Positions 9,413 through 18,775 are shown, counted from the stretch's first letter. The stretch is DNA of 40,615 nucleotides from Burkholderiales bacterium (GCA_025354165.1 JANXNI010000071.1:1-40615), one strand, 5' to 3'. Notes: generated by a model not told the origin, from the sequence alone. Made by a program: numbers and translations.

Positions 9413-9742
9413 CTACCAGAATCGCCACCAGGGTTTTTCGGACAAAGTCGCAGTGGTCGAAGCTGATTCGGTCAGCGGATTGCCGATATGAATCGTGTGC
9501 TCCACATCCTCTTTCGGATGCCAGCCATTGTTTAGCCGATCATTGAGATATTGCATGGCCGTTTGCGACTGATAGACGGCATCCTTACGTGTTGCCTTCG
9601 TCGCATCATCGGCGAGCAGGCCTTTAACCATCGCGACGTAGTGTTCGCCGCCACGCGTCAGTTTGACCGACCACATCGTGCCTTCGCGGCTGGGGCCACT
9701 GGGCATTTTGAAATGTGCCGCGAGACCATTCGTCACACTCAT
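9413..9742 (-). CDS. Small protein of unknown function
   Basis: Not recognised. From ATG 9742 the product has 109 residues; a longer frame from 9775 would overlap the end of the Calx-beta gene by 20 bases. The sequence is polar, with no signal peptide, and ends in Lys-Pro-Trp-Trp-Arg-Phe-Trp. Neither start has a convincing ribosome-binding site, so translation may be coupled to the upstream gene. Confidence 0.55.
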   Translation of the reverse strand: MSVTNGLAAHFKMPSGPSREGTMWSVKLTRGGEHYVAMVKGLLADDATKATRKDAVYQSQTAMQYLNDRLNNGWHPKEDVEHTIHIGNPLTESASTTATLSEKPWWRFW

Positions 9743-9755
9743 TGACCAGCGCTGT

Positions 9756-11834
9756 TCAGACACGACGGCCACCATCGATTTGGGTTGCGACTTTGGCTTT
9801 GAGCGCGCGTCGCTCGCACAAAGTAAAGCCGATCACGCCCAGCATCACCAAGAGCAGCGCCCAAGGGCTATCGACCGGAACCGGCGTAGCACCAGTCACT
9901 ACGGTGGGTCGCACAAATACGTCATCGTTGAGGATCGTGCCGGTCGCGGTGGTTTTGGGTGCCAGAGCACCGCTGATCGTGGCGTTGGTTACATTGGTCA
10001 TGGTGACCGTAAACGTTTCGTCCGCTTCCAGTGTGGTGTCACCGATGATGGTGACCGGCAGACTGCCGGCCGTCGCGCCAGCGGCAATCGTTACCGTGCC
10101 CGCGACTACCGCGACGTAATCGCTGCCCGCAGTCGCGGTTCCGTTCGCGGTCGAATAAGTAATGGTGACGCCCCCGACCGGGGCCGCGCTGCTTAATGTG
10201 ATCGGGAAATTCAGCACGCTGGTGCCCGCATTGCCCTCGGTGATGCTGGCGTCGCTTAATGTCAAAACAGGTAGCACGACGGCGTCATCGTTTTGAATCG
10301 TTCCTGTTGCCGTAGCTGTACCAACTGTTGCGTTGGTGGCGTTGCTGATCGTTACGGTGAAGGTTTCGTTGGGTTCGACTGTGGTGTCACCGTTAATGGT
10401 GACAGGCAAGCTGCCCGTAGTGGCGCCTTGCGCAATCGTCACGCTGCCCGCAACCACTGCGACGTAATCGCTCCCGGCGGTTGCCGTTCCGTTCGCGGTT
10501 GAGTAGGTAATCACTACACCACCGGACGGCGCAGCGGCGCTCAAGGTGACCGGGAAGTTGAGCACGCTGGTGCCTGCGTTGCCTTCAACAATGCTGGCGT
10601 TGCCGACGCTCACGACAGGCGCTGTGGGTGCCACAATAGCGCTGGATTCGAAAGCACCGATATCTGCTTGTGCACCCACTACGCGCGGAAAGCCCGTACC
10701 GCGTTGATCGTTAGCCGGGATCGTGCCAGTCGTCGGGCCTGCGTTGATCGCCGGGCTGCCTGCCTGCAGCGCATGGGTTTGTGTTAGGCCACCGTTGTTG
10801 GCAAGTGCGGCGAGCAGCGGATTGCTGTTGATCAAATCGCCCGCTGCGGTGAAACCGCAGGTGTTGCCGCTGTCGAGGTTGTTGCCGCCCGAGTTGGCTG
10901 CGGAAAGCCCAGCGCAATTAATACCTGCTGCAGGATTTGCGACGATACTGCCGCGAATGATGAAAACACCGGTACCGAACCGGCTCAATTGTCCAGAAGT
11001 GCTAACGCTTGAATTAGCCGTAATCGTGGTGAAACTGATCGTCGTGTCGCCACCCGCCACCTCGATACCTGCACCGCTTCCGTCGCCGATAGTGTTGCCC
11101 GAAAACGTCGAGTTCGTAATATTCAGGGTGCCCAGGCTCTCGATGCCGCCTCCACCCGCGCCCACGCTTGACGTGCTGTTACCGCTGATCGTGCTGTTAG
11201 TGATGTTGGCGGTTCCGGTTGCGTTAAGACGGATGCCACCGCCGCCGTTTGCAGCCGAATTATTGGAAACGGTACTGTCGGTCAGGTTCAGCGTGCCAGC
11301 AATGAATAAGCCGCCCCCCTGTTTGCTTGTAAGAGTGGCATTATTGTTGGTGACGAGCACGCGGGTGAGACTGAGAGTGCTGGATGTCGTTGCGAAAATG
11401 CCCGCTCCTTGCGACGAAACACCGCCCGTAATGGTCAAGTCATTCATGGCTACATTGATACCGTTCTGGACGAAAACGAATACCTGAGCGACGCCGTTGC
11501 CGCTAATAATCGTGCTGCCAGTCCCCACGCCGTTGACGGTGATGTTCGACCCCAGACCCAGATTGCTTGCCAGAGTGATCGTGCCGCTCGGCACGTTGAT
11601 CACGTTGGTCCCGCCGATTGAATTCGCCGTCTGGATTGCCGCACGCAGAGTGCAGACACTGCCCGCGGTGGCACAGATGTTGTCAGATGGAATGGCATCT
11701 GCGGCATCGCCCAAATCGTTCACGGTGATGATGGCGGCGTAGAGTTGCATCGAAAGTACCGTGAGCACAAGTGCCGTGAGACGCGTAAGGACGCCGCGCA
11801 TCGACGCGATGCGTGGAAAAGTGTGCAAGGACAT
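9756..11834 (-). CDS. Surface/secreted protein: CSLREA-like start, beta-helix, two Calx-beta repeats, IPTL-CTERM-like tail
   Basis: The protein has 692 residues. A signal peptide covers about residues 1-33. It is followed by a CSLREA-like segment (CTLRAAIQTANS), then Asn/Ser/Thr-rich parallel beta-helix repeats and a choice-of-anchor Q segment (GGLTQTHALQAGSPAINAG). Two nearly identical Calx-beta domains lie at about 405-515 and 520-635; each contains STANGTATAGSDYVAVVAG, and the repeat is visible in the DNA. The C terminus, PVDSPWALLLVMLGVIGF then a basic tail, fits an IPTL-CTERM sorting signal. The likely role is cell-surface adhesion or matrix. Operator 11924-11957 points at it, leaving a leader of about 80-90 bases. 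Confidence 0.85.
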   Translation of the reverse strand: MSLHTFPRIASMRGVLTRLTALVLTVLSMQLYAAIITVNDLGDAADAIPSDNICATAGSVCTLRAAIQTANSIGGTNVINVPSGTITLASNLGLGSNITVNGVGTGSTIISGNGVAQVFVFVQNGINVAMNDLTITGGVSSQGAGIFATTSSTLSLTRVLVTNNNATLTSKQGGGLFIAGTLNLTDSTVSNNSAANGGGGIRLNATGTANITNSTISGNSTSSVGAGGGGIESLGTLNITNSTFSGNTIGDGSGAGIEVAGGDTTISFTTITANSSVSTSGQLSRFGTGVFIIRGSIVANPAAGINCAGLSAANSGGNNLDSGNTCGFTAAGDLINSNPLLAALANNGGLTQTHALQAGSPAINAGPTTGTIPANDQRGTGFPRVVGAQADIGAFESSAIVAPTAPVVSVGNASIVEGNAGTSVLNFPVTLSAAAPSGGVVITYSTANGTATAGSDYVAVVAGSVTIAQGATTGSLPVTINGDTTVEPNETFTVTISNATNATVGTATATGTIQNDDAVVLPVLTLSDASITEGNAGTSVLNFPITLSSAAPVGGVTITYSTANGTATAGSDYVAVVAGTVTIAAGATAGSLPVTIIGDTTLEADETFTVTMTNVTNATISGALAPKTTATGTILNDDVFVRPTVVTGATPVPVDSPWALLLVMLGVIGFTLCERRALKAKVATQIDGGRRV

Positions 11835-11923
11835 GTGAGGATTGCTTTCCGAATTAATGCGAGGCGCTATCAGGCGATGGATTTGTAATCACGCATTGCG
11901 CCGTTCGCGAAATCACAGGCCAA

Positions 11924-11957
11924 ACGTTAGTTGCCGCGACCCTACAAAACTCCTACA
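11924..11957 (-). promoter_or_regulatory. Operator/promoter site 1 of the proposed SARP-like regulon
   Basis: Read on the minus strand: TGTAGGA (11957-11951), 4 bp, TGTAGGG (11946-11940), 9 bp, CTAACGT (11930-11924). Heptamer direct repeats 11 bp apart just upstream of a -10 hexamer (TAACGT) are the layout bound by SARP and other OmpR-type activators. The predicted start lies about 83 bases before the Calx-beta start codon. The same layout recurs at 12017, 14781 and 20227. Confidence 0.65.
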
Positions 11958-12016
11958 GCACAAAAATTGATGCAATCACGAGGCTTTGCGTTTGCACTGA
12001 TCGTGAGCGTCCGGCG

Positions 12017-12050
12017 TGTAGCGGAAACGTAGGGTAGTCACGTTTACTCT
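12017..12050 (+). promoter_or_regulatory. Operator/promoter site 4 (degenerate copy)
   Basis: TGTAGCG (12017-12023), 4 bp, CGTAGGG (12028-12034), 9 bp, TTACTCT (12044-12050). The spacing equals that of the three strong sites, but each element has substitutions; the TA...T positions of the -10 are kept. It points at the four-gene string starting at 12114. The gap 11835-12113 between divergent genes thus holds two back-to-back sites. Confidence 0.5.
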
Positions 12051-12113
12051 AGTTTCACCAGAGCATGAACGAAGAAGCTTTTCTACGAACGCAGTGGCGA
12101 AGGCAAGACGAGA

Positions 12114-12689
12114 ATGAACGCTAGATGTGATGTGAAGAGCAAGCGCGTATTGCTTAACCTGGCAGCGGTCGGTTTTGCCTTGCTCTGCATCGGTTCGACT
12201 TCAAGCCAGACGATAGTGGCGCGACCGTATCAAGTCACATGGCCGGTTGGCTGGGAGGTTAGCTATCTGCCCTCGCCCACGACCAACAGTGGCAAAAGTC
12301 TGGGTGGCGAGCGGGTACGTGTGTTGCTCAAAGCCGATGACACTGCCGTGGTCGCCGCGATTGAGCTCACCTATTTTCCGCGCAGCGACAACGGACGGGC
12401 CAGCCTTCCGGACGAGTTCGATCAGCTCCGCAGCACTATACAAGCGGCCTACGAGCGGCAAAAATTTGAAGTGAATCTCACGCCTGCGCAATTGCTTGCC
12501 ATAGGTGGTCAGTCGGCGCTGACCACCGAGTTATCTGTCGTTAGCGACAGCATGCGCTTGAAGCAGTGGATGGGTGTGGCGCTGTCACCGCAATTTTTAT
12601 ATTCGTTGACTTTCACCGCCAGCGAAGAAAGTTTTGCGCGCTATCGCCCGCAGTTTGACGCCGCCAAGCAGTCAATTCTCTTCAAATAG
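12114..12689 (+). CDS. Exported protein of unknown function, PsbP/DcrB-like fold possible
   Basis: The protein has 191 residues with a signal peptide at about 1-32 (VLLNLAAVGFALLCIGSTSSQ). The mature part runs through PYQVTWPVGWEVSY, a charged middle and a C-terminal segment (SLTFTASEESFARYRPQFDAAKQSI) that recalls PsbP/DcrB or DUF1795-type proteins, in which the final helix follows a beta sheet. This fold call is tentative. It is the first gene of a plus-strand string of four exported proteins, and its stop overlaps the next start by one base. Confidence 0.7.
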   Translation: MNARCDVKSKRVLLNLAAVGFALLCIGSTSSQTIVARPYQVTWPVGWEVSYLPSPTTNSGKSLGGERVRVLLKADDTAVVAAIELTYFPRSDNGRASLPDEFDQLRSTIQAAYERQKFEVNLTPAQLLAIGGQSALTTELSVVSDSMRLKQWMGVALSPQFLYSLTFTASEESFARYRPQFDAAKQSILFK

Positions 12690-13546
12690 TGATCCCACTT
12701 TCTATGTCCACCTTTCGATTTTTGCTCGCTGTGTTTGTCGTTGCAGTTACGCCTGCTGCGCACTCCGAGCCCAAAGTTAGCATCGGCACCTGTGGGGACG
12801 CAGACATCCTGCTCGAATTCAAGGGGGCGACTGCGAAACATCCGTTGATCGAGGAACTAAGCGAGGCGATGAAAGAAAGAAGCGCCGTGAAATTTGCATA
12901 TAACTCGATTGAAGGCGGACATTCATCCCCTTCGCGTTATCTTCGCGACCGACGGACTAAAGCACTGCATCCTGTTGGGACTGACGACTACAAAACACTG
13001 CGTTGCACTGAAAAGCGGGGTGAAACCTATCTCATGATGGCGATGCATTGCGGCGGTTCGGGGTGCGTCTCATACGGCAACCGGCTACTCTGGGTCAATC
13101 GTTGGCGCTATCTCACCAGGAACGGAGAACTGTCTGCCAAAGCGACCGACTGCGAATGGCAGCGTCTGGTGCAAGTGCTTGGCGCCGCATTTGAGATTGA
13201 AGATGAAGCCATCGCAACACTTCTGGAAACGGGGGATATCGCAACGTTCGATACGCCGCCGAAGAAAAAACGGCGCCTACCCGCTAACACGTTGCCGAAG
13301 GGCAAGGAGTGCGAAACGATAGGTGCCATTTACGAAGAGTGCGTGGAGGCGCAACGTGATCACTGTTCAGACCCTGCTGACTTCAATATGAAGCTGTCGA
13401 ATGCCTCCCGTGGAAATTACTACGCGATCGCGGAGCTAAACAAAAAATTCGATAGCGTCGCTTTTGAGGCCGCGTGTTTTGCAGTTTGCAGCAAGGGTAG
13501 AAGACCTCTCACCCAGAAGGCGATCACCGCGAAGTTTTGCGGTTAG
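12689..13546 (+). CDS. Exported cysteine-rich protein of unknown function
   Basis: Not recognised. The frame starts with GTG at 12689 (TAGTG overlap with the previous stop); ATG 12704 (MSTFRFLLAVFVVAV) gives a cleaner signal peptide ending at AHS. The mature part has many cysteines (GTCGD, HCGGSGCVSYG, TDCEW, KECETIGAIYEECVE, DHCSD, CFAVCSKG), fitting a disulphide-rich periplasmic or secreted protein. The basic PPKKKRRLP stretch near the middle is unusual for an exported protein. Confidence 0.7.
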   Translation: MIPLSMSTFRFLLAVFVVAVTPAAHSEPKVSIGTCGDADILLEFKGATAKHPLIEELSEAMKERSAVKFAYNSIEGGHSSPSRYLRDRRTKALHPVGTDDYKTLRCTEKRGETYLMMAMHCGGSGCVSYGNRLLWVNRWRYLTRNGELSAKATDCEWQRLVQVLGAAFEIEDEAIATLLETGDIATFDTPPKKKRRLPANTLPKGKECETIGAIYEECVEAQRDHCSDPADFNMKLSNASRGNYYAIAELNKKFDSVAFEAACFAVCSKGRRPLTQKAITAKFCG

Positions 13547-13570
13547 CGTTACGCATTCACGGATAAAAGT

Positions 13571-14044
13571 ATGTGCACAACACGTCATATCGGACACTTT
13601 TTTGCGGCCGCTCTCGCATCCGTTGCAATATTACTCAGCGCCGAAGGCAACCACATGGACTCCTGGTACACGCCGTCTACCCAGCCCCCAGCGGGATCAA
13701 TCAGCAACCTCCGATTGCACACTGATTTTGAGGTAGTTCAACCGGACAAACTCGCCAGCGTCGAAGCGTTATTGAAAAATCATTCGCTTGTGGAGATTGA
13801 CGCTGCTACCGCTGAATCGCTCGCTGGCAAGAAGATGGTGACCGCAGGCGAACAGCGGCGCTATCTCGTGCGTTCTCTTCATTTCGACGCACACGGCGAA
13901 TACACCGTCGAACGCGATCAAACGTCGCTCCGAATCCATCACCGCTCGCTCGGGTTCGATGCTCCGATAGTTCGTCAAGGTCTGGTGGTATTGCTTGGCG
14001 GGCCGCCCAGGGAAGTATTCGTGTCGTGCTCCATGGCGCGCTAA
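13571..14044 (+). CDS. Small exported protein of unknown function
   Basis: Not recognised. The product has 157 residues, with an N-terminal signal-like segment (HFFAAALASVAILLSAEG) and a polar body of predicted beta strands ending LLGGPPREVFVSCSM. It starts 24 bases after the previous stop, and the next gene begins 2 bases after its own stop, so it is most likely cotranscribed. Confidence 0.62.
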   Translation: MCTTRHIGHFFAAALASVAILLSAEGNHMDSWYTPSTQPPAGSISNLRLHTDFEVVQPDKLASVEALLKNHSLVEIDAATAESLAGKKMVTAGEQRRYLVRSLHFDAHGEYTVERDQTSLRIHHRSLGFDAPIVRQGLVVLLGGPPREVFVSCSMAR

Positions 14045-14046
14045 CG

Positions 14047-14703
14047 ATGTTTGTCTCTCGATTTGCATTCGTTGTGTTTGCCTTCTTTTTGGCGCAGGCA
14101 GATCCCATTAGCGGTGCTGGATACGGTGGTGACCCCGACCTCCTGATCGAGCCCCAAGACGAGGCAACGACACGCCTGGTAGCCGAAGAGGTTCGCACGG
14201 CGATGCCTGCGGGACAAGGGTGGCGTTTCAACTTGGACGTGCGTCATAACGATCAGCAGCATGAATTGCTGGGTCTACACAACGAACAGGAGCCCGTGTT
14301 GAACAAACGTACCTTAGATGTGATCAAGGCGTTTCTCCTTAAGAAGGGACAGCGTTGCACGTACTCCCAGAAATTTAATAACAACCCGTGCTTTACGACC
14401 GAGCACTTCAAGTTCTATCTGAATCCCGATTCGGGCGGCCCGCACCAGCACCCACAGTGGAATATGAATTGTGACCCGGAAAGAGGCGATTTCAACACGC
14501 TAGTTATTCGCCGACGAATGCTCGATGATCGTGACGATGGGCGAAATCAGTACGCCTATATTGCCTTCATCAATGCCGACGATATTCGGGTGGCATCGGC
14601 GTTTGGCGACCATCCGCCCCCTTTGCAGTTGCGCGAATTGGCAGTGAACGCAGTCAAGGAACTGCTGGCATCAATGGCAGTAGAGCGCATAAAGCCGTCG
14701 TAG
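14047..14703 (+). CDS. Exported protein of unknown function
   Basis: Not recognised. From ATG 14047 the product has 218 residues and a signal peptide MFVSRFAFVVFAFFLAQADP; an upstream ATG at 14026 would overlap the previous gene. The mature protein contains CTYSQKFNNNPC, an HQHP segment and a long C-terminal helix (LRELAVNAVKELLASMAVER). It is the last gene of the four-gene string. No terminator hairpin was obvious before the next operator at 14781. Confidence 0.65.
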   Translation: MFVSRFAFVVFAFFLAQADPISGAGYGGDPDLLIEPQDEATTRLVAEEVRTAMPAGQGWRFNLDVRHNDQQHELLGLHNEQEPVLNKRTLDVIKAFLLKKGQRCTYSQKFNNNPCFTTEHFKFYLNPDSGGPHQHPQWNMNCDPERGDFNTLVIRRRMLDDRDDGRNQYAYIAFINADDIRVASAFGDHPPPLQLRELAVNAVKELLASMAVERIKPS

Positions 14704-14780
14704 CTAGCGCGACCCATCTATTTGTGGTGGACGCAGTCAATGACTAACTGAGTACACACGCTCACGCCCAATACGGTCTA

Positions 14781-14814
14781 TGTAGGGGGTTTGTAGGGTG
14801 GCTGGCCCTAACGT
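14781..14814 (+). promoter_or_regulatory. Operator/promoter site 2
   Basis: TGTAGGG (14781-14787), 4 bp, TGTAGGG (14792-14798), 9 bp, CTAACGT (14808-14814). Both heptamers are identical here, making it the cleanest copy. It points at the delta-60 repeat gene. The predicted leader of about 88 bases is close to that of site 1. Confidence 0.68.
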
Positions 14815-14908
14815 TCGCTCGGGACTTGCATTCGCATTTCCTGAAGCGAAGGGGTCAACATTTGGGTTGCCTTTTGTTCCGCTTCTTTATTGCAAGCGGG
14901 AATTTAAT

Positions 14909-16537
14909 ATGGCTTCAGACGCGTCTACATTGTTCGCACGACAGCACTGTCGTCGCGGATTCACCCCGATTTTCGCGACGCTGATCGCGGTAGTTCTGTC
15001 TAGCGCTGTCGCTGCGATTCCTCTGCAGATACCCGGTAACTTCGATCCGGTTTTTACCAAGACCAGTAACTTGGCACTTGGCAATGGGACGGCCCAGGCG
15101 CACGCGACGGCGCTGCAAACGGACGGTAAGATCGTGCTGGTGGGCCAATGCGCAAACGGCGCTAACTTTGATTTTTGCCTCGCGCGACTCCTTACCGACG
15201 GTACGTTGGATCCCGCCTTTACCGGCCCTGGAGCTGCCGCAGCCGGCAGCTTCATGTTGCCGACCGGGGGAGCTGCAGGTGATAGCGGCGCCAACGCGAT
15301 CACGCTCCAACCCGATGGCAAAATCATCGTCGCTGGCGGCTGCTTCAACGGTGGTGCCAACTACGATTTTTGCATCGCGCGGCTCCATCCGAATGGCTCG
15401 CGCGACGCAAGTTTCGTTGGCCCTGGCGGCACGGGCAACGGTTTCTTCCCGTTATCGATTGGCGCTTCAAGCGATTTCGCCAACGCCGTCGCATTGCAGT
15501 CTGACGGAAAAATCGTTCTGGCCGGTCAATGCGCTGGCGTTACTAACACCGACTTCTGCGTGGCGCGGCTCAATTCGGACGGCACCTTTGACGCCAGTTT
15601 CGTCGGCCCGAATGGCAACGGTAACGGCAAATTCTTTTTGCCCATTGGACCGAAAGAAGATGGCGCGCATGCCATTGCTCTGCAGCCCGATGGCAAGATT
15701 GTGCTCGCTGGCACGTGCACTAACAGCACAGACGTTGAAGAGTTTTGTGTGGCGCGGCTATACGCGGACGGCTCGCTCGACATCGGGTTTGACGGCCCCG
15801 GTGTAGCGGGCAACGGGAAATTCACATTTGCTGTGGGCGGCGTTAGTGATGAGGCGAGATCGCTATTGCTGCAACCAGACGGCAACATCGTAATCGGGGG
15901 CGCGTGTGCGGCTCCGTCGGTAGACTTTTGTGCGGCGCGACTGTTGGGTGGCAGTGGCGCGTTCGATACCAGTTTTGTCGGCCCTGCCGGAACCGGCAAC
16001 GGCAAATTCTCATTTCCTGTCGGCGTGAACATAGACATCGCGCAAAGCGCAGCGCTGCAAGCGGACGGCAAGATGCTGCTGGCGGGTAAATGCGTCGTCA
16101 ATGGATTCAACTACTTTTGCCTTGCGCGGCTCAATGGCGACGGATCGCTAGACACCACATTCGACGGTCCATCGGGCGCAGGCAACGGGAAGGTGTTTCT
16201 GTCGATCGGCAGCTCCAACGATGTCGCCACTAGCGTTGCGATTCAGTCCGATGGCAAGATTGTCGTCGCTGGCTATTGCAGCAACAGCGGCGTCGACAAA
16301 TTTTGTATTGCCCGACTGAGTGGTGGCCCGTATGGCAATAAAAACTGCTCAATGGATATTGATGGCGACGGTAAGGTGCTAGCGACGACCGACGCGGTGT
16401 TGCTTGCGCGTGTTGCGCTCGGCGTCACTGGCAATGCGGTGATGGCAGGCGCATTGGGTGTCGGCGCAACCCGCACAACATGGACTGGGATTCGCGACTA
16501 TCTGGTCTCACAATGCGGGATGAACCTCGCTCCGTGA
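14909..16537 (+). CDS. Secreted delta-60 repeat protein with dockerin-like C terminus
   Basis: From ATG 14909 the product has 542 residues. The longer frame from 14798 would start inside operator site 2 and is unlikely. The signal peptide ends near SSAVAAI. Seven delta-60-type repeats follow, each with a core like LQSDGKIVLAGQC, a nearby FCVARL and a closing D..FVGP; the two cysteines in each probably form a disulphide. The last 63 residues hold a dockerin-like Ca2+ loop (DIDGDGKVLATTDAVLLAR) shared with the giant protein at 34180. The fold is a likely beta-propeller at the cell surface; the ligand is unknown. Confidence 0.82.
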   Translation: MASDASTLFARQHCRRGFTPIFATLIAVVLSSAVAAIPLQIPGNFDPVFTKTSNLALGNGTAQAHATALQTDGKIVLVGQCANGANFDFCLARLLTDGTLDPAFTGPGAAAAGSFMLPTGGAAGDSGANAITLQPDGKIIVAGGCFNGGANYDFCIARLHPNGSRDASFVGPGGTGNGFFPLSIGASSDFANAVALQSDGKIVLAGQCAGVTNTDFCVARLNSDGTFDASFVGPNGNGNGKFFLPIGPKEDGAHAIALQPDGKIVLAGTCTNSTDVEEFCVARLYADGSLDIGFDGPGVAGNGKFTFAVGGVSDEARSLLLQPDGNIVIGGACAAPSVDFCAARLLGGSGAFDTSFVGPAGTGNGKFSFPVGVNIDIAQSAALQADGKMLLAGKCVVNGFNYFCLARLNGDGSLDTTFDGPSGAGNGKVFLSIGSSNDVATSVAIQSDGKIVVAGYCSNSGVDKFCIARLSGGPYGNKNCSMDIDGDGKVLATTDAVLLARVALGVTGNAVMAGALGVGATRTTWTGIRDYLVSQCGMNLAP

Positions 16538-16573
16538 TGCGATCAACTTTGCACTTGTACCCGTCGTGAAGAC

Positions 16574-18775
16574 CTAAGCGCGAGCCAATTCAAACACATT
16601 GGTTAGCTGCGCGGCCCGTCGCGATGAGTCATTGCTGCGCGCTTGCAAATCGGTGAGCACTGAGCGCACGACATCGGCGGGCAAGCCGTGCGCGACACTT
16701 TTGCGCACGATCTCTTCAGCCACCGCCGGGTCGGACAATCGAATCGCGGAGCGCAAACCGATCTGCGTCGCTCCCGCCACTTGCGAGCGGAAAAAAGTGG
16801 CGCGCTCCCGCGCAAATGCTTCTCGCGAGTCTGGCAATGCAGGGCCGCGATAGAGGGAGAGCAATGCGAGTGCAGTGTGGGCTTGTGCGTGGTCGCGGAC
16901 GGCATTGGCGTCGGTCATCGCGCTCATTTCCGGGCCCGCTTGAGCACCATTAACGGTTGCGAGCTCGCGTAACTGTTCCACATGTACGAGCGCCGCGTGG
17001 GTGTCGCACCACACACGACTTATGTCAAACCCGATTTTCCCTTCGCTGCGAACCAGCAGCGCAGCATCGGGCAATTGTTGGCGCAAGCGGGTAAGCGCCA
17101 CGTCGAGCGAGCGCATCGCCTTGTCACCTTCGGCCTCTGGCCACAAGCTGTCAGCCATGCGTTGAGCAGAAACCGCAGCCGGGGCATGCGCCGCCAGATA
17201 TTGCAATATTTGCATCGATTTTGATTCGCCCTTTTTGCCACCCTCGTGGGTCACCGTTGTTGCCAGTCCCTCGATGGCAAACCCATCGAACAATCGTATG
17301 CGCAGTAGCCACGGCCAGCACACGGGGCGTGTATCGGGTGGCAAGAGGCCCTGCGATCGCACGCCCTCGGCAAAGGCATCTGTGCCCAGACCGTGCGCGA
17401 ATATTGCCGCCACCAGCCGACTGGCAATTAGCGGCAGCGTCTGCGTTTCCAGCGACATCAATCGGCCGCCACTGATGCGCAAATAGTCGGCGAGCCGAGC
17501 GCGCAACGTGATCAAGCGAGTCTCAGCTAAACGGTCGTCGGTCAACCTCACAAGTTCAAGCTGATCGAGCATCGTGGTGGCGTCAATCAGTGCGCACATT
17601 CTTTCGTGCACCAACCTTTGTCCCGGCATCATGTTGACAAGAATTCCGGTATACATGGCGTGCGCCTCGGTCAGCCGGTTGAGTCCGAGAAGCGCGCTTG
17701 CGACGCCCGCCTGATAAAGCGCCGCCATGGTATCCGGCATCTCCAGTGCCCGTACCAGCTCCATGCAACGCTGTGCCAAGGCGAGCGCCACGGCGTACTC
17801 GCGGGCACGCATCGCATGGCGGCTGCGCCCGTAGCGCACCAGCAATACTTGTGACGGTTCCGCCGGATTCTCGACGGCTTCGAGTTCATTCAATCGTTCG
17901 GCCGCCAGCGCGTGATTGTTGCCACGGCTGGCCAGTTCGAAGGCATTGCGACGCACGAAAAAGCGCAGCCACTGGGGATACCCGGGATCGTCGTCAGTCG
18001 TGCTTTTCGTAGTGCCGACACGACGACCATTGAGCCCGGTATCGCTAGTGCTGACGTAAACACCCAGGTGCGTTTGTGCGAGCGTAATGGCGGCACGATA
18101 AATCACGCGCGTGATCATCGGAATCGATGTATTTGCCTCAAGTGTTGCCAGCGCATCGGCGGTCGTGCTCATGCGCGCAGCGTCGCGCGAGAAGTTAAAC
18201 CAGGGGGCGAGCATCGCCGCAGCACGCAGCCGGGCGGTGCCCGAGAGTCGTTCATCGAAAACAAGTATGACGAGCGCCTCACCGACGAGGGCTGACTCTG
18301 CGGCGCTGGCGCCAAACAACAGGCGGGACACCAGTAATCCTGGCAAACACTCAACCGCCGCCTCGTCGCTTAAGCGTCTGTTTAATTTATCGTAGAGACT
18401 ATTGATGCGCGGGAATTCGCGCTGCATGTCGCCAAAGCCGCTCCACGCTAAAACGCCTGTGCAATAAACGCCGGAGAGCGCACGCAATTCCGCGATCTCG
18501 TCGCCGTGCGCACGTGCCGTCTGTGCAATCGCCATGAACTGGGCAATCGCAGGTGTACCTTGCATTTCGCGAACGACCTGCGCAGCTTCAATCGCCAGCG
18601 GCAAATCAAGCAGCGCGGAGAGCCCAAGCTTCTCGCACCAATGCAATACCTGCGCGCTGCCAAAATGAGTAGAAAGTGGACCCAGCTCGCTGCGCAACAT
18701 GTCCCCGGCGGCTTCGTGCGCGCCCGAATTGATGAGCGCATCAATTGCTTGCGCAGTAGCGTCGATTCGCAGCAT
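16574..18775 (-). CDS. SARP/BTAD-type transcriptional regulator (paralogue 2)
   Basis: This 733-residue protein aligns with the regulator at 5339 along its full length. The winged-helix core is nearly unchanged: GDKAMRSLDVALTRLRQ, containing the recognition helix, is identical. The C terminus SVAHGLPADVVRS and the final FELARA are also shared. The helical N-terminal half is more divergent, as expected if the two sense different inputs but bind the same DNA. It ends a minus-strand string (19301, 18928, then this gene) that begins at operator site 3, giving the same layout as regulator 1. Confidence 0.8.
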   Translation of the reverse strand: MLRIDATAQAIDALINSGAHEAAGDMLRSELGPLSTHFGSAQVLHWCEKLGLSALLDLPLAIEAAQVVREMQGTPAIAQFMAIAQTARAHGDEIAELRALSGVYCTGVLAWSGFGDMQREFPRINSLYDKLNRRLSDEAAVECLPGLLVSRLLFGASAAESALVGEALVILVFDERLSGTARLRAAAMLAPWFNFSRDAARMSTTADALATLEANTSIPMITRVIYRAAITLAQTHLGVYVSTSDTGLNGRRVGTTKSTTDDDPGYPQWLRFFVRRNAFELASRGNNHALAAERLNELEAVENPAEPSQVLLVRYGRSRHAMRAREYAVALALAQRCMELVRALEMPDTMAALYQAGVASALLGLNRLTEAHAMYTGILVNMMPGQRLVHERMCALIDATTMLDQLELVRLTDDRLAETRLITLRARLADYLRISGGRLMSLETQTLPLIASRLVAAIFAHGLGTDAFAEGVRSQGLLPPDTRPVCWPWLLRIRLFDGFAIEGLATTVTHEGGKKGESKSMQILQYLAAHAPAAVSAQRMADSLWPEAEGDKAMRSLDVALTRLRQQLPDAALLVRSEGKIGFDISRVWCDTHAALVHVEQLRELATVNGAQAGPEMSAMTDANAVRDHAQAHTALALLSLYRGPALPDSREAFARERATFFRSQVAGATQIGLRSAIRLSDPAVAEEIVRKSVAHGLPADVVRSVLTDLQARSNDSSRRAAQLTNVFELARA

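Noticed and set aside
10100-10620. DNA-level direct repeat as a mobile or CRISPR-like repeat
   Set aside because: It is in frame and encodes the two Calx-beta domains of one protein.
14798-14908. Upstream start of the delta-60 gene at 14798
   Set aside because: It begins within operator site 2, lacks a signal peptide at its N terminus, and ATG 14909 gives a proper signal peptide.
15100-16330. Periodic repeats of about 150-170 bp in the plus strand as a tandem array
   Set aside because: They encode the delta-60 repeats; nothing beyond coding periodicity is needed.
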